A DNA stretch of 14,471 nucleotides from Roseiarcus sp036502965 (lineage in GTDB: Bacteria; Pseudomonadota; Alphaproteobacteria; Rhizobiales; Beijerinckiaceae). Positions 6,780 to 13,701 of the stretch are shown piece after piece (positions within the stretch are counted from its first letter, which is position 1; each line of letters starts with the position of its first letter). The notes beneath the pieces are model-generated. The model saw only the letters and a program-made list of their open reading frames with translations, was not told the origin of the DNA and did no database searches. The DNA lies in the NCBI GenBank assembly GCA_036502965.1, contig DASXXT010000015.1, positions 1 to 14,471 of the forward strand. Reading direction: 5' to 3'. A program made the position numbers and the translations under genes.

Positions 6780-7149
6780 TTAAACGTCGTGCCCGTCGTA
6801 GTCGAAATACCGGAAGTCTGCCGATATTTCTCCGCCCGAGGCCCCGAACGCGACATGAAGTTTCCGTCGAAGGGCTTGACGTTGGTATAGACGAGCCAGA
6901 ACTTGCCGTCGGCGTAGGAGAGACAGGGCACCCAGACGCCGCTAGGAATCCGGCTCTCCGCCCAGATCGAGCTGCGATGCGCGCTCGAGGGGCCGTCGGA
7001 ACGAGCCGCCAATTGACGAGGTCTCCCGAGTGGCGGATCTGCACGCCCGGAAACCACTCGAAAGTCGAGGTGGCGATGTAGTAATTCTCGCCCACACGGC
7101 AGATCGATGGATCGGGATTGAAGCCCGGCAGGATCGGGTTGCGGATCAT
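6780..7149 (-). pseudogene. Decayed GH43 beta-xylosidase: two frameshifts and a large internal deletion
   Basis: The start is a clear family 43 glycoside hydrolase: MIRNPILPGFNPDPSI, then YYIATSTFEWFPGVQI and DLVNWRLV. The reading then jumps frame near 6997 (RPLERASQLDLGGEPDS) and again near 6944 (SGVWVPCLSYADGKFWLVYT and NVKPFDGNF); each jump is explained by one inserted base. Soon after about 6855 the catalytic core is missing and the frame leads into ADFRYFDYDGHDV and a TAA at 6780, which resembles the C-terminal end of such enzymes. About 120 codons remain of the usual ~530. The intact gene would have cut xylosides or arabinosides. It lies 15 bases after the ThuA-like gene and was probably the last gene of the leftward operon. 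Confidence 0.8.
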
Positions 7150-7164
7150 AGCAATAGCGCGCCT

Positions 7165-7806
7165 TCAGCGCGCCGCCCATAGCATGCCGCGCTCAAGAAT
7201 CGTTTTCATCTCAGGCACGCCGAACTCCGCCGTGACATGGCCGAGCGAACTGTAGAAGACGCGTCCGTCGCCGTGCCTGCGCTTCCACACGACCGGCATC
7301 ACGACGCCCTTAGTCCAGGGCGCGTGCTCGCCAGAGAATGCGGTTGTCGCCAGCACTTCGTTCGCTGGATCGACGTGCATGTAATATTGCTCGGACTGGT
7401 AGGCGAAGCTCGAGATTCCATGCATGATCGGGTCGTCGGGTTTCGCGATGTCGACCCGATAGTCGATGATGTTGCCGGGGTGTGCGACCCATTGGCCGCC
7501 GCACATGAATTGATAGTCGACGCTGTCCCGGAACGCGTCGCACATGCAGCCATGATAACCGGCGAGGCCGACGCCGCCTCTCACCGCTGCGGTCAGGTTC
7601 TCGACCTCTTCCTTTTCGATCTTGGACATCGTGACGATCGGCACGATGAGACTCATGTCCGCGATCGCGGGATCAGCGAAGGCCTCGGTCGTATTTTCGA
7701 TATAGACCTTGAAGTCGTGCCCCTCGAGCATCTTGCCGACGATGTGAGCGCCGGCCTCTGGCTCGTGGCCGCTCCAGCCGCCCCAGACAATGAGCGCTTC
7801 GCGCAT
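7165..7806 (-). CDS. ThuA-like protein (trehalose-utilisation family)
   Basis: The 213-residue protein has the ThuA family fold, related to glutamine-amidotransferase-like domains. Its motifs are GGWSGHEP (9-16), GLAGYHG (80-86), GGQWVAHPG (103-111), YYMHVDP (141-147) and VFYSSLGH (183-190). The ATG at 7806 is chosen because GGAGG lies five bases before it; a TTG at 7821 would put that site inside the gene. It follows the oxidoreductase gene by 21 bases. In Sinorhizobium ThuA works with ThuB, a Gfo/Idh/MocA oxidoreductase, to turn disaccharides such as trehalose into 3-keto forms; the same gene-type pair stands here. The true substrate is unknown, and the name does not prove trehalose use. 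Confidence 0.82.
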   Translation of the reverse strand: MREALIVWGGWSGHEPEAGAHIVGKMLEGHDFKVYIENTTEAFADPAIADMSLIVPIVTMSKIEKEEVENLTAAVRGGVGLAGYHGCMCDAFRDSVDYQFMCGGQWVAHPGNIIDYRVDIAKPDDPIMHGISSFAYQSEQYYMHVDPANEVLATTAFSGEHAPWTKGVVMPVVWKRRHGDGRVFYSSLGHVTAEFGVPEMKTILERGMLWAAR

Positions 7807-7827
7807 CCTTTCCTCCGTCAATATTTT

Positions 7828-8925
7828 CTAGTCGAGTTCGCCCACGCGGAGCGTGAGCGGCAAAGGCGCGGGTCGCTCCGGCCGGCTCGAGATCGCAACG
7901 GCTTTGCCCGTGTCGGACGAGGTCTGGAACGCTTCCATCACTTCAAGCACATGGAATGCAAGCTCCCCGCTTGCGCGATGCGGCCGACCGGATCGAATCG
8001 CTTGAGCCATGTCCGCAAGGCCGACGATGCGGTAATTGCCGTCGGCATACGGGCCCTGGACCGGAATTTCGCGCCAGTCCTCGGCGGCGGTCGCCAATTC
8101 AACCTTGCCGCCAAAATAGTTGGGGTCAGGAACGATGAGCGAACCGGTCTCGCCGTAAAGTTCGATCGGACCGTGCCTGTGCCGGGCGACGTCAAAACTC
8201 ATCGTCATCGTGACCGCCGCGCCGCTCACAAACATAAGCGTCCCGGTGACGTGTGTGGCGACCTCGACGGGAATGCGAGCGCCCGCGAGCGGCTGGCTGG
8301 TGACGACGCGTTCGGACCGCGTTCGGGTGGCGACGCCGCTGACCCTTGCGACCGGCCCGAGAAGATTGACTAGGTCGGTGACATAGTAGGGTCCCATGTC
8401 GAGCATGGGGCCCCCGCCGGCGAGGTAATAGAAGCCCGGATTGGGGTGCCAGCGCTCGTGGCCCGCGCACATGAAGAACGCCGCGCCGCCAATAGGCTGG
8501 CCGATCAGCCTCTCATCGACGGCGCGGCGCGCAGTCTGGTGGGCGCCGCCGAGAAAGGTGTCGGGGGCAGAGCCGAGCCGCAAGCCCTTGGCCGCCGCGG
8601 CTTCGATCAGTCGGCGCGCCTCGGCGACGGCGACGCCGAGCGGCTTTTCCGAGTGGACGTGCTTGCCGGCGGCGATTGCCTTGAGACCGACGTCGACATG
8701 GGCGTTTGGAACCGTGAGGTTCAGGATGATCTCGACCGCCGGATCGGCAAGCAGCGCGTCGATCGAGCGCGCCGGAACACCGAATTCCGCCGCGCGGGCG
8801 TCCGCCGCAGCGGGATTGGCGTCGGAGAGCGCGATAAGGTTAAGGATCGGGAACTTTCTCGCCGCGGCCAGATAGGCGGAGCTGATGTTCCCGCAACCGA
8901 TGACGCCGATTCCGACCGGTTGCAT
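7828..8925 (-). CDS. Gfo/Idh/MocA family NAD(P)-dependent oxidoreductase (ThuB-like position)
   Basis: This 365-residue protein opens with a Rossmann motif GIGVIGCGNIS (5-15). It carries the family's EKP at 93-95 (HVHSEKPLGVAVAEA), where the lysine is part of the active site, and GGGPMLDMGPYYVTDL at 170-185. In that segment Tyr replaces the His found in many relatives. Such enzymes oxidise or reduce sugar hydroxyls with a nicotinamide cofactor in the cytoplasm. Its ATG shares one base with the stop of the ROK gene (TGATG), and the ThuA gene follows, so the three are one leftward operon. With ThuA it may form a 3-keto-glycoside pair. The substrate cannot be read from sequence. Confidence 0.87.
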   Translation of the reverse strand: MQPVGIGVIGCGNISSAYLAAARKFPILNLIALSDANPAAADARAAEFGVPARSIDALLADPAVEIILNLTVPNAHVDVGLKAIAAGKHVHSEKPLGVAVAEARRLIEAAAAKGLRLGSAPDTFLGGAHQTARRAVDERLIGQPIGGAAFFMCAGHERWHPNPGFYYLAGGGPMLDMGPYYVTDLVNLLGPVARVSGVATRTRSERVVTSQPLAGARIPVEVATHVTGTLMFVSGAAVTMTMSFDVARHRHGPIELYGETGSLIVPDPNYFGGKVELATAAEDWREIPVQGPYADGNYRIVGLADMAQAIRSGRPHRASGELAFHVLEVMEAFQTSSDTGKAVAISSRPERPAPLPLTLRVGELD

Positions 8926-10166
8926 CAGGATTCTCCAAGCGATGGGACGAGCGCTTCACGGATCGGCGCTGGCCCGGTCGTTCCCCACGGCGCGCCGTAA
9001 AGATCGCGCAGCGTCATCGCCGCGGCGCCCCGCACCCAGTTTTCATCGCTCCATTCGCGAACGACGATATCAGAAACATCCGCGAGGCTTGCTGGCAGGA
9101 GAGCGGCTACGGTCTTGCGCAGCGGCTCGATGAAATGGTCGCTAGTCGCCATCGCCCGCCCGGAAATGATCACCTTCGGCGGCGCGAACAGCGCGATGAG
9201 GCTGGCGACGGCGAATCCTAGCGCCTCGCCCGCTGCGGCGAGCGCACACGCGCAGCGCTTGTCCCCGGCGGCAGCGCGCTTCAACAAAAACGCCATTGCG
9301 CGTCCCTGATGAAGCGTCGCATCAATCTCGCCCTCGCGCAGCAGCGCGTCGGCTTCGGTCAGCACAGACGCCTCCGAGGCGATATCGGCGAGCCGCTCCC
9401 CGCCGCCGTCCGGAGACCGGACCATCAGATCGCCGAGGTCCGGGCTGAGGCCGTTCGCGCCACGAAACAAGTCGCCATTGTGAAGAATGCCGAGACCGAG
9501 GTTGCGTTCGACATTCACGACCAGGAAGTCGTTGAGATCGCGCGCCTGTCCGAACCAGTGCTCGGCCAGGGTCACCAGATTGACATCGCTGTCGATCGAC
9601 GCTGGAACGCCAAGGCGATGGCTGAGATCAGCGCCGAAGGGCACGTCGCGCTCTTGAAGAATCGGGCTTTGCCGGCAAACGCCCGCCGCTCGCTCGACAA
9701 CGCCCGGAAGGCCGACGCAGACCCCCGAGATCTGAGCAATGTCGAGGCCCGAGTCGCTCACGCACCGGCGCACGCCGTCTTCCACCAGGTCGCCGATGAC
9801 AGACGCCGTCTGGCGATCGATGCGGATCGGGAGCGCGAGCGAACGCAGGATGTCGCCGCAGAAATTGGTCACCGCGAGCATGATCTGGTCGTGGGCGAGC
9901 TTGACGCCAACCACGTGCGCCGCGTCCGGATTGAGCCTGAGCATGACGCGGGGTCGGCCGCGTCCCGCGTCGCGCACGGCGCCGAGCTGTAAGGGCATGA
10001 TAAGCCGGTCGTCGAGCAGCGCCGCGGTAATGGCGGAGACGGTAGTCGAACTCAAATCGGTCAGTTGTGAGATCTCGACCCGCGACATCGGACCGAATCG
10101 GCGGATCGCGTCCATGACGTGGAAGCGATTGATCGCGCGCATCAATTCGGGATCGGCGGTCTTCAT
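8925..10166 (-). CDS. ROK-family transcriptional regulator
   Basis: The 413-residue protein has an N-terminal winged helix-turn-helix (about 27-56, MSRVEISQLTDLSSTTVSAI) with the wing GRGRPRVMLRL. A ROK sugar-binding domain follows (VVGVKL, VCVGLPGVVE, then IDSDVNLVTLAEHWFG). The zinc-binding region typical of ROK proteins (ELGH followed by CxCGxxGC) is replaced by SPDLGDLMVRSPDGGGERL, with no cysteines, so it is unlikely to bind zinc there or to be a kinase. ATG at 10166 is chosen; the frame stays open to a TTG at 10223, but that part overlaps the promoter and operator. It probably represses both arms of the locus and itself until a sugar or keto-sugar binds, as inferred from family and site layout. 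Confidence 0.87.
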   Translation of the reverse strand: MKTADPELMRAINRFHVMDAIRRFGPMSRVEISQLTDLSSTTVSAITAALLDDRLIMPLQLGAVRDAGRGRPRVMLRLNPDAAHVVGVKLAHDQIMLAVTNFCGDILRSLALPIRIDRQTASVIGDLVEDGVRRCVSDSGLDIAQISGVCVGLPGVVERAAGVCRQSPILQERDVPFGADLSHRLGVPASIDSDVNLVTLAEHWFGQARDLNDFLVVNVERNLGLGILHNGDLFRGANGLSPDLGDLMVRSPDGGGERLADIASEASVLTEADALLREGEIDATLHQGRAMAFLLKRAAAGDKRCACALAAAGEALGFAVASLIALFAPPKVIISGRAMATSDHFIEPLRKTVAALLPASLADVSDIVVREWSDENWVRGAAAMTLRDLYGAPWGTTGPAPIREALVPSLGES

Positions 10167-10201
10167 CGCTCGGGCGCTTCCGCTTTGCCGCGGGTTTTGT
10201 A

Positions 10202-10212
10202 CGGATAGCGGA
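10202..10212 (+). promoter_or_regulatory. Operator-like box, regulator side
   Basis: CGGATAGCGGA differs in one base from the box at 10318-10328 and has the same orientation, 116 bp away. The flanks are A/T-rich on both sides (TTTTGTA before, ATTATTTTC after), like ROK-protein operators. It sits immediately downstream of the -10 of the ROK promoter, so binding would block it. Confidence 0.55.
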
Positions 10213-10242
10213 ATTATTTTCAAGTCCGCGACGACCTGTCAA
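10213..10242 (-). promoter_or_regulatory. Promoter of the leftward ROK operon
   Basis: On the minus strand TTGACA (10242-10237) is followed after 18 bases by AATAAT (10218-10213), five of six to the -10 consensus. The predicted start near 10206 leaves a leader of about 40 bases before the ATG at 10166. The box at 10202-10212 covers the start site. Confidence 0.6.
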
Positions 10243-10283
10243 CCGCGCGGCTCCGCTTTTCCGGCTAGTTCTCGCCAGTTGGC

Positions 10284-10316
10284 TTGACAGTCGCCAGAAG
10301 TCGAGACAGATTTATT
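10284..10316 (+). promoter_or_regulatory. Promoter of the rightward transport operon
   Basis: A consensus TTGACA lies at 10284-10289. The -10 is less clear: CAGATT at 10307-10312 has the right 17-base spacing but weak match, and TTTATT at 10311-10316 is a better A/T hexamer at 21 bases. The operator-like box starts two bases further on. A poor -10 could mean an activator or tight control. Confidence 0.45.
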
Positions 10317-10317
10317 T

Positions 10318-10328
10318 CGTATAGCGGA
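10318..10328 (+). promoter_or_regulatory. Operator-like box, transporter side
   Basis: CGTATAGCGGA, ten of eleven bases identical to the box at 10202-10212, flanked by TTTATTT and CAAAAAC. It lies just after the probable -10 of the transport operon, mirroring the arrangement at the ROK promoter. Confidence 0.55.
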
Positions 10329-10371
10329 CAAAAACAATACCGCCCAGCCCACATCCTTCCGGAGGAAGCCC

Positions 10372-11628
10372 ATGAAATTTCGCCAGCTCGCGTTCCTTGC
10401 GGCGTGCGTCACCGCTCTGAGCGCTCCGGCCTACGCTGAAACCCACATCACCGTCCTTCATGTTAGCGACAACGCCGCTCAGAAAGCGATCTGGGACCAG
10501 ATCGCCAACGATTACAACGCTGAGCGCAAGGGAGTGAAGGTCGAATTCAAGTATCTCGAGAACGAAGCGTTCAAGGCGAAGCTGCCCACGATGCTGCAGG
10601 CCGACGAGTCGCGCCCCGACCTCTTCTACAGCTGGGGCGGCGGCGTGATGCAGGCGCAGGACAAGGCGGGGTTCCTGAAGGACGTCACCAAGGACGTCGC
10701 CTCGTGGGAGTCCGAGCTCTCCCCAACCGCGATCGACGCGTTCAAGGTCGACGGCAAGGCCGTCGGCGTGCCGTTCGAGGTGGGCGAGGTCGCCTTCTAC
10801 TACAACAAGAAGCTTTTCGAGAAGGCGGGCGTGAAGGCGGAGGACATCAAGAGCTGGGACGATTTTCTCGGCGCGGTGAAGAAGCTCAAGGCTGCTGGCA
10901 TTACGCCGATAGTGGTCGGCGCCGGCGAGAAATGGCCAATGCACTTCTACTACTCGTATCTCGTCACGCGCATCGGCGGCGAGCACGCGCTCGCCGACGC
11001 GAAAGCGGGGAAGGATGGCGGCTTCAAGAGCGCGAGCTTCGTCGACGCCGGCAAGCGGCTTCAGGAACTCGCCGCGCTTGAACCGTTCCAGCCTGGCTAT
11101 CTCTCGACCAAGCACGCCGAATCGTCGGGAATGTTCGGCGACGGCAAGGCGGCAATGGACCTGATGGGGCAATGGCTGCTCAGCATGCAGGGGCCGAATT
11201 CGACCAGCGGCAAGGGTCTGGCCGAGGAGGACATCGGGATCCTGTCGTTCCCCGTCGTGCCGGGAGGCAAGGGCAAGGCGACCGACACGCTCGGCGGCAT
11301 CAATGGGTGGCTCGTGAGCAAGTCCGCCCCGCCCGAGGCGATCGACTTCCTCAAATTCTTCAGCCAGCAGAAATACGCGAAGGAAACCGCGGAGAAGGCC
11401 GCCTATATTCCGGTCGTCAAGGGCTCGGAAAGTGCGTTCACCGATCCGTTGTTCAAGCGCTTGGCCGACGATCTCTCCAAGACGACCTACCATCAGAACT
11501 ATTTCGATCAGGACCTCGGGCCGTCGGTCGGACGGGTGATTAACGACGTTTCCGTCGCGGTGGCTGCGGGCCAGATGACGCCGGAAGCCGCCGCCGCCGC
11601 GATCCAGGAGGCCGCCGACCAGCAATAG
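10372..11628 (+). CDS. CUT1-type ABC transporter sugar-binding protein
   Basis: The 418-residue precursor has a Sec signal peptide, with likely cleavage at AYA|E after residue 22. The mature part is an extracellular solute-binding protein of family 1: ITVLHVSDN, DLFYSWGGGVMQAQ, GVPFEVGEVAFYYNKKLFEKAG and GGINGWLVSK are typical segments. It captures a sugar or oligosaccharide in the periplasm for the two permeases downstream. The ATG has a strong Shine-Dalgarno (GGAGGA, 10361-10366). A 76-base gap with a stable hairpin follows before the first permease, a layout that often keeps binding-protein levels higher than permease levels. The GH43 remnant hints at xylosides, but the ligand is not known. 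Confidence 0.9.
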   Translation: MKFRQLAFLAACVTALSAPAYAETHITVLHVSDNAAQKAIWDQIANDYNAERKGVKVEFKYLENEAFKAKLPTMLQADESRPDLFYSWGGGVMQAQDKAGFLKDVTKDVASWESELSPTAIDAFKVDGKAVGVPFEVGEVAFYYNKKLFEKAGVKAEDIKSWDDFLGAVKKLKAAGITPIVVGAGEKWPMHFYYSYLVTRIGGEHALADAKAGKDGGFKSASFVDAGKRLQELAALEPFQPGYLSTKHAESSGMFGDGKAAMDLMGQWLLSMQGPNSTSGKGLAEEDIGILSFPVVPGGKGKATDTLGGINGWLVSKSAPPEAIDFLKFFSQQKYAKETAEKAAYIPVVKGSESAFTDPLFKRLADDLSKTTYHQNYFDQDLGPSVGRVINDVSVAVAAGQMTPEAAAAAIQEAADQQ

Positions 11629-11643
11629 GTCTAAGCGCAAGCT

Positions 11644-11674
11644 CTCGACCTCGCCGTTCAACGACGAGGTCGAG
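11644..11674 (+). other. Strong intergenic hairpin between binding-protein and permease genes
   Basis: CTCGACCTCG (11644-11653) and CGAGGTCGAG (11665-11674) are perfect 10-base arms. The 11-base loop can itself pair CGT with ACG. No T-run follows, so it is more likely an mRNA-stabilising or partial-attenuation element, as between malE and malF, than a full terminator. Confidence 0.6.
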
Positions 11675-11704
11675 TCGCATGGACGCGACTCGAGGCTCCG
11701 TTTC

Positions 11705-12634
11705 TTGGCCGCTGTGACTTACGCCGAAGCCAAGCCGACCGCGCCGGCCTATGCCGAGCCCGCGCGGCGGATGACCCTCAACGGTTGGGCTGTCGTCGTC
11801 ATTTTTCTGCCGCCGGCGCTTCTCCTGTTTACGGTCTTCGTCTCTCTGCCGATCGTTGAGGCCGGCTGGTACAGCTTCTTCAATTGGAACGGCTACGGAC
11901 GCCCGGAAAAATTCGTCGGGCTCAAGAACTACGGCTACCTGTTCAGCAACCCGACCTTCACTCGGTCGCTCATCAACAACGGCCTCATCATCGTCTTCTC
12001 TCTTCTCGTTCAACTGGCGCTTGCGCTGGCGGTCGCCGTGATGGTCGCCGGCCGGGTCGTTGGCGCCGTCTGGTTCCGGATGATCTTCTTCCTGCCTTAC
12101 GTACTCGCGGATGTCGCCGCCGGACTCATCTGGCACTTCATGTTCGATGGGGACTACGGGATTCCGAGCGTGGTCACGACCGCGCTCGGAACGCCTCCCT
12201 ATTTCCTGCTCGCGAGCAAGGACTGGGCGTTCACCGCCGTGCTGATCGTCGTCTTGTGGAAGTATTTCGGCTTTCACATGATGCTCTACGTCGCCGGCTT
12301 GCAGGGGATCGACGGCTCCCTGCTCGAAGCGGCGGAGATGGACGGCGCCAGCGCATGGCAGCGGTTCTGGCACATCACCCTTCCGCTGCTTGGACCGATG
12401 ATCCGGCTGTCGATCTTCTTTTCGGTCATTGGCGCGCTGCAGCTCTTCGACATCATCGTTCCCCTGACTGGCGGCGGTCCGTTCGAGACCACCAACACGA
12501 TGGTCTCGTTCCTGTACTTTTTTGGGCTCACCCGGATGCGGATCGGTTTCAGCTCCGCGGTCGGAGTGGTGCTCTTCATCATCTGCGTGACCTTCGCCTT
12601 TGGCTACCAACGGATCGTGATGCGCGATGACTGA
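11705..12634 (+). CDS. CUT1-type sugar ABC transporter permease 1 (MalF-like)
   Basis: The 309-residue integral membrane protein has about six membrane helices and the cytoplasmic EAA loop LEAAEMDGASAWQRFWHITL (207-226), which contacts the ATPase. A TTG start at 11705 is taken because GAGG lies nine bases before it. GTG at 11714 and ATG at 11771 (Met23) are alternatives, and all keep the first helix (VVVIFLPPALLLFTVFVSL). The final bases overlap the next gene by eight. It forms the inner-membrane channel with permease 2 and takes sugar from the binding protein encoded before it. Confidence 0.88.
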   Translation: MAAVTYAEAKPTAPAYAEPARRMTLNGWAVVVIFLPPALLLFTVFVSLPIVEAGWYSFFNWNGYGRPEKFVGLKNYGYLFSNPTFTRSLINNGLIIVFSLLVQLALALAVAVMVAGRVVGAVWFRMIFFLPYVLADVAAGLIWHFMFDGDYGIPSVVTTALGTPPYFLLASKDWAFTAVLIVVLWKYFGFHMMLYVAGLQGIDGSLLEAAEMDGASAWQRFWHITLPLLGPMIRLSIFFSVIGALQLFDIIVPLTGGGPFETTNTMVSFLYFFGLTRMRIGFSSAVGVVLFIICVTFAFGYQRIVMRDD

Positions 12635-13490
12635 CGCTGCCGACGTCGTTCGATCGACGGGGCGCCGCCCAAGCGGGCTCGCCTCGATCGCCGCCTTCGC
12701 TGCGCTCATCGTGCTTGCCGGCGCCGTGCTCTTTCCGGTTCTTGCGACGGCGCTCAACGGATTTAAGGATCTGAGCGAGTTCCGCACCAATCCGTTCGGC
12801 CTGCCGCATGTCTGGCAGTGGAGCAACTACTGGGACATCCTGACCGGCTACCGATACTGGCAGGTGCTCGGGAATTCGCTTCTGATCGCGTTTTTTACGG
12901 TGACGCTGACGCTCGTTCTCTCCGCGATGGCCGCCTTCACATTCGCCCATCTGCGCTTCTTCGGCGACAGGTTCCTCATGAGCTATATCCAGCTCGGGCT
13001 CCTGTTTCCGCTCGCCACGGCGATCGTGCCCATCTTCATCAAGGTGCGCGATCTCGGCCTCCTCGACTCCCATTGGGGCGTCATCCTGCCTCAGGTCGCC
13101 TTCTCGTTGGCGATGGGGGTCTTGCTCATCCGCAACGCATTCCGACAGCTGCCCGACGAGCTGCTCGACGCCGCGATGATGGATGGCTGCGGCTACTTCC
13201 GCTACTTCATCTTCATCACGCTGCCGCTCTCTGGGCCGATCCTGGCGACGGTCGCGATCATCTCGTTCGTCAACAGCTGGAACGGCTATCTCCTGCCGCT
13301 CATCGTCCTCAACAGCGAGTCGCGCTATCCCTGGACGCTCGGCCTCATGGCCTACCAGGGGCAATACATGACCTCCTGGCAGCTGGTGCTCGCCTTCATC
13401 ACGCTGACCATCTTGCCGGCGATCGTCATGTTCCTGATGGCGCAGAGGTGGATCGTCGCCGGTCTGACCGCTGGCGCGGTCAAGTCTTAA
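12627..13490 (+). CDS. CUT1-type sugar ABC transporter permease 2 (MalG-like)
   Basis: This 287-residue membrane protein has about six helices and an EAA loop LDAAMMDGCGYFRYFIFITL (180-199). It starts at ATG 12627, eight bases inside the end of permease 1, so the two are translationally coupled. It pairs with permease 1 in the inner membrane. No ATPase gene follows: the operon ends here and the AT-rich element begins about 70 bases later. CUT1 systems often share an MsiK/UgpC-type ATPase encoded elsewhere, so the transporter may still work, or the ATPase gene may have been lost with the rest of the locus. Confidence 0.9.
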   Translation: MTDAADVVRSTGRRPSGLASIAAFAALIVLAGAVLFPVLATALNGFKDLSEFRTNPFGLPHVWQWSNYWDILTGYRYWQVLGNSLLIAFFTVTLTLVLSAMAAFTFAHLRFFGDRFLMSYIQLGLLFPLATAIVPIFIKVRDLGLLDSHWGVILPQVAFSLAMGVLLIRNAFRQLPDELLDAAMMDGCGYFRYFIFITLPLSGPILATVAIISFVNSWNGYLLPLIVLNSESRYPWTLGLMAYQGQYMTSWQLVLAFITLTILPAIVMFLMAQRWIVAGLTAGAVKS

Positions 13491-13508
13491 TCAAAGCCGG
13501 GGAGCCGT

Positions 13509-13527
13509 CGCGGCGTGCCCCGCCGCG
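13509..13527 (+). terminator. GC-rich hairpin after the transport operon
   Basis: CGCGGCG (13509-13515) and CGCCGCG (13521-13527) form a perfect 7-bp stem with a 5-base loop, 18 bases after the permease stop. No T-run follows. It may protect or help end the transcript. Confidence 0.4.
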
Positions 13528-13562
13528 GGTACAACCAGGCCGCGAGTTTGGTGCAAGAAAAA

Positions 13563-13659
13563 GCAAATAAAGCCAAGCAAAAATCCTTGGATTTGCTTGG
13601 TGTTATTTGGCCGAATCGGGGCTTTTCAAAGGGTTACGGTGAAAAAAATTAAAAAAATC
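13563..13659 (-). repeat. AT-rich inverted-pair element, right copy, with long hairpin
   Basis: On the minus strand it reads GATTTTTTTA (13659-13650), 10 bases, CCGTAACCC (13639-13631), 4 extra bases, AAAAG (13626-13622), 3 bases and CGAT, matching the left copy at 6585-6625. Next comes a near-perfect inverted repeat: arms 13564-13581 and 13592-13609 pair at 16 of 18 positions (outer CAAATAA/TTATTTG, inner CCAAGCAAA/TTTGCTTGG) around a 10-base loop. It lies between two converging genes, so it could also act as a bidirectional 3'-end element. Two T-runs of seven (minus strand, 13642-13648 and 13651-13657) could end the leftward transcript of the next gene. Confidence 0.7.
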
Positions 13660-13701
13660 CGGCTCCGTCTCAACTCGCCTCTCAGGTTGCGAGCCAACCC
13701 G

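Noticed and set aside
6448..6783. Plus-strand 111-codon frame across the AT-rich element
   Set aside because: Its odd Lys- then Leu/Phe-rich makeup comes from A-runs and T-rich repeats, not from a protein; no Shine-Dalgarno.
7237..8373. 378-codon plus-strand frame across the ThuA-like and oxidoreductase genes
   Set aside because: It crosses two real minus-strand genes and shows only Arg/His/Asp-rich antisense-like sequence.
10312..11661. 449-codon open frame on the minus strand opposite the binding-protein gene
   Set aside because: It mirrors a strongly supported gene with signal peptide and Shine-Dalgarno, and has no recognisable domain.
11540..12826. Long open frame on the minus strand (428 residues) opposite the permease genes
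   Set aside because: It is very rich in charged residues with no family motif, as expected for the antisense of a hydrophobic permease gene in GC-rich DNA.
6585..13659. Element pair as attachment sites of an integrative element
   Set aside because: Attachment sites would be direct repeats and an integrase is expected; these copies are inverted, no integrase is present and no target duplication was seen.
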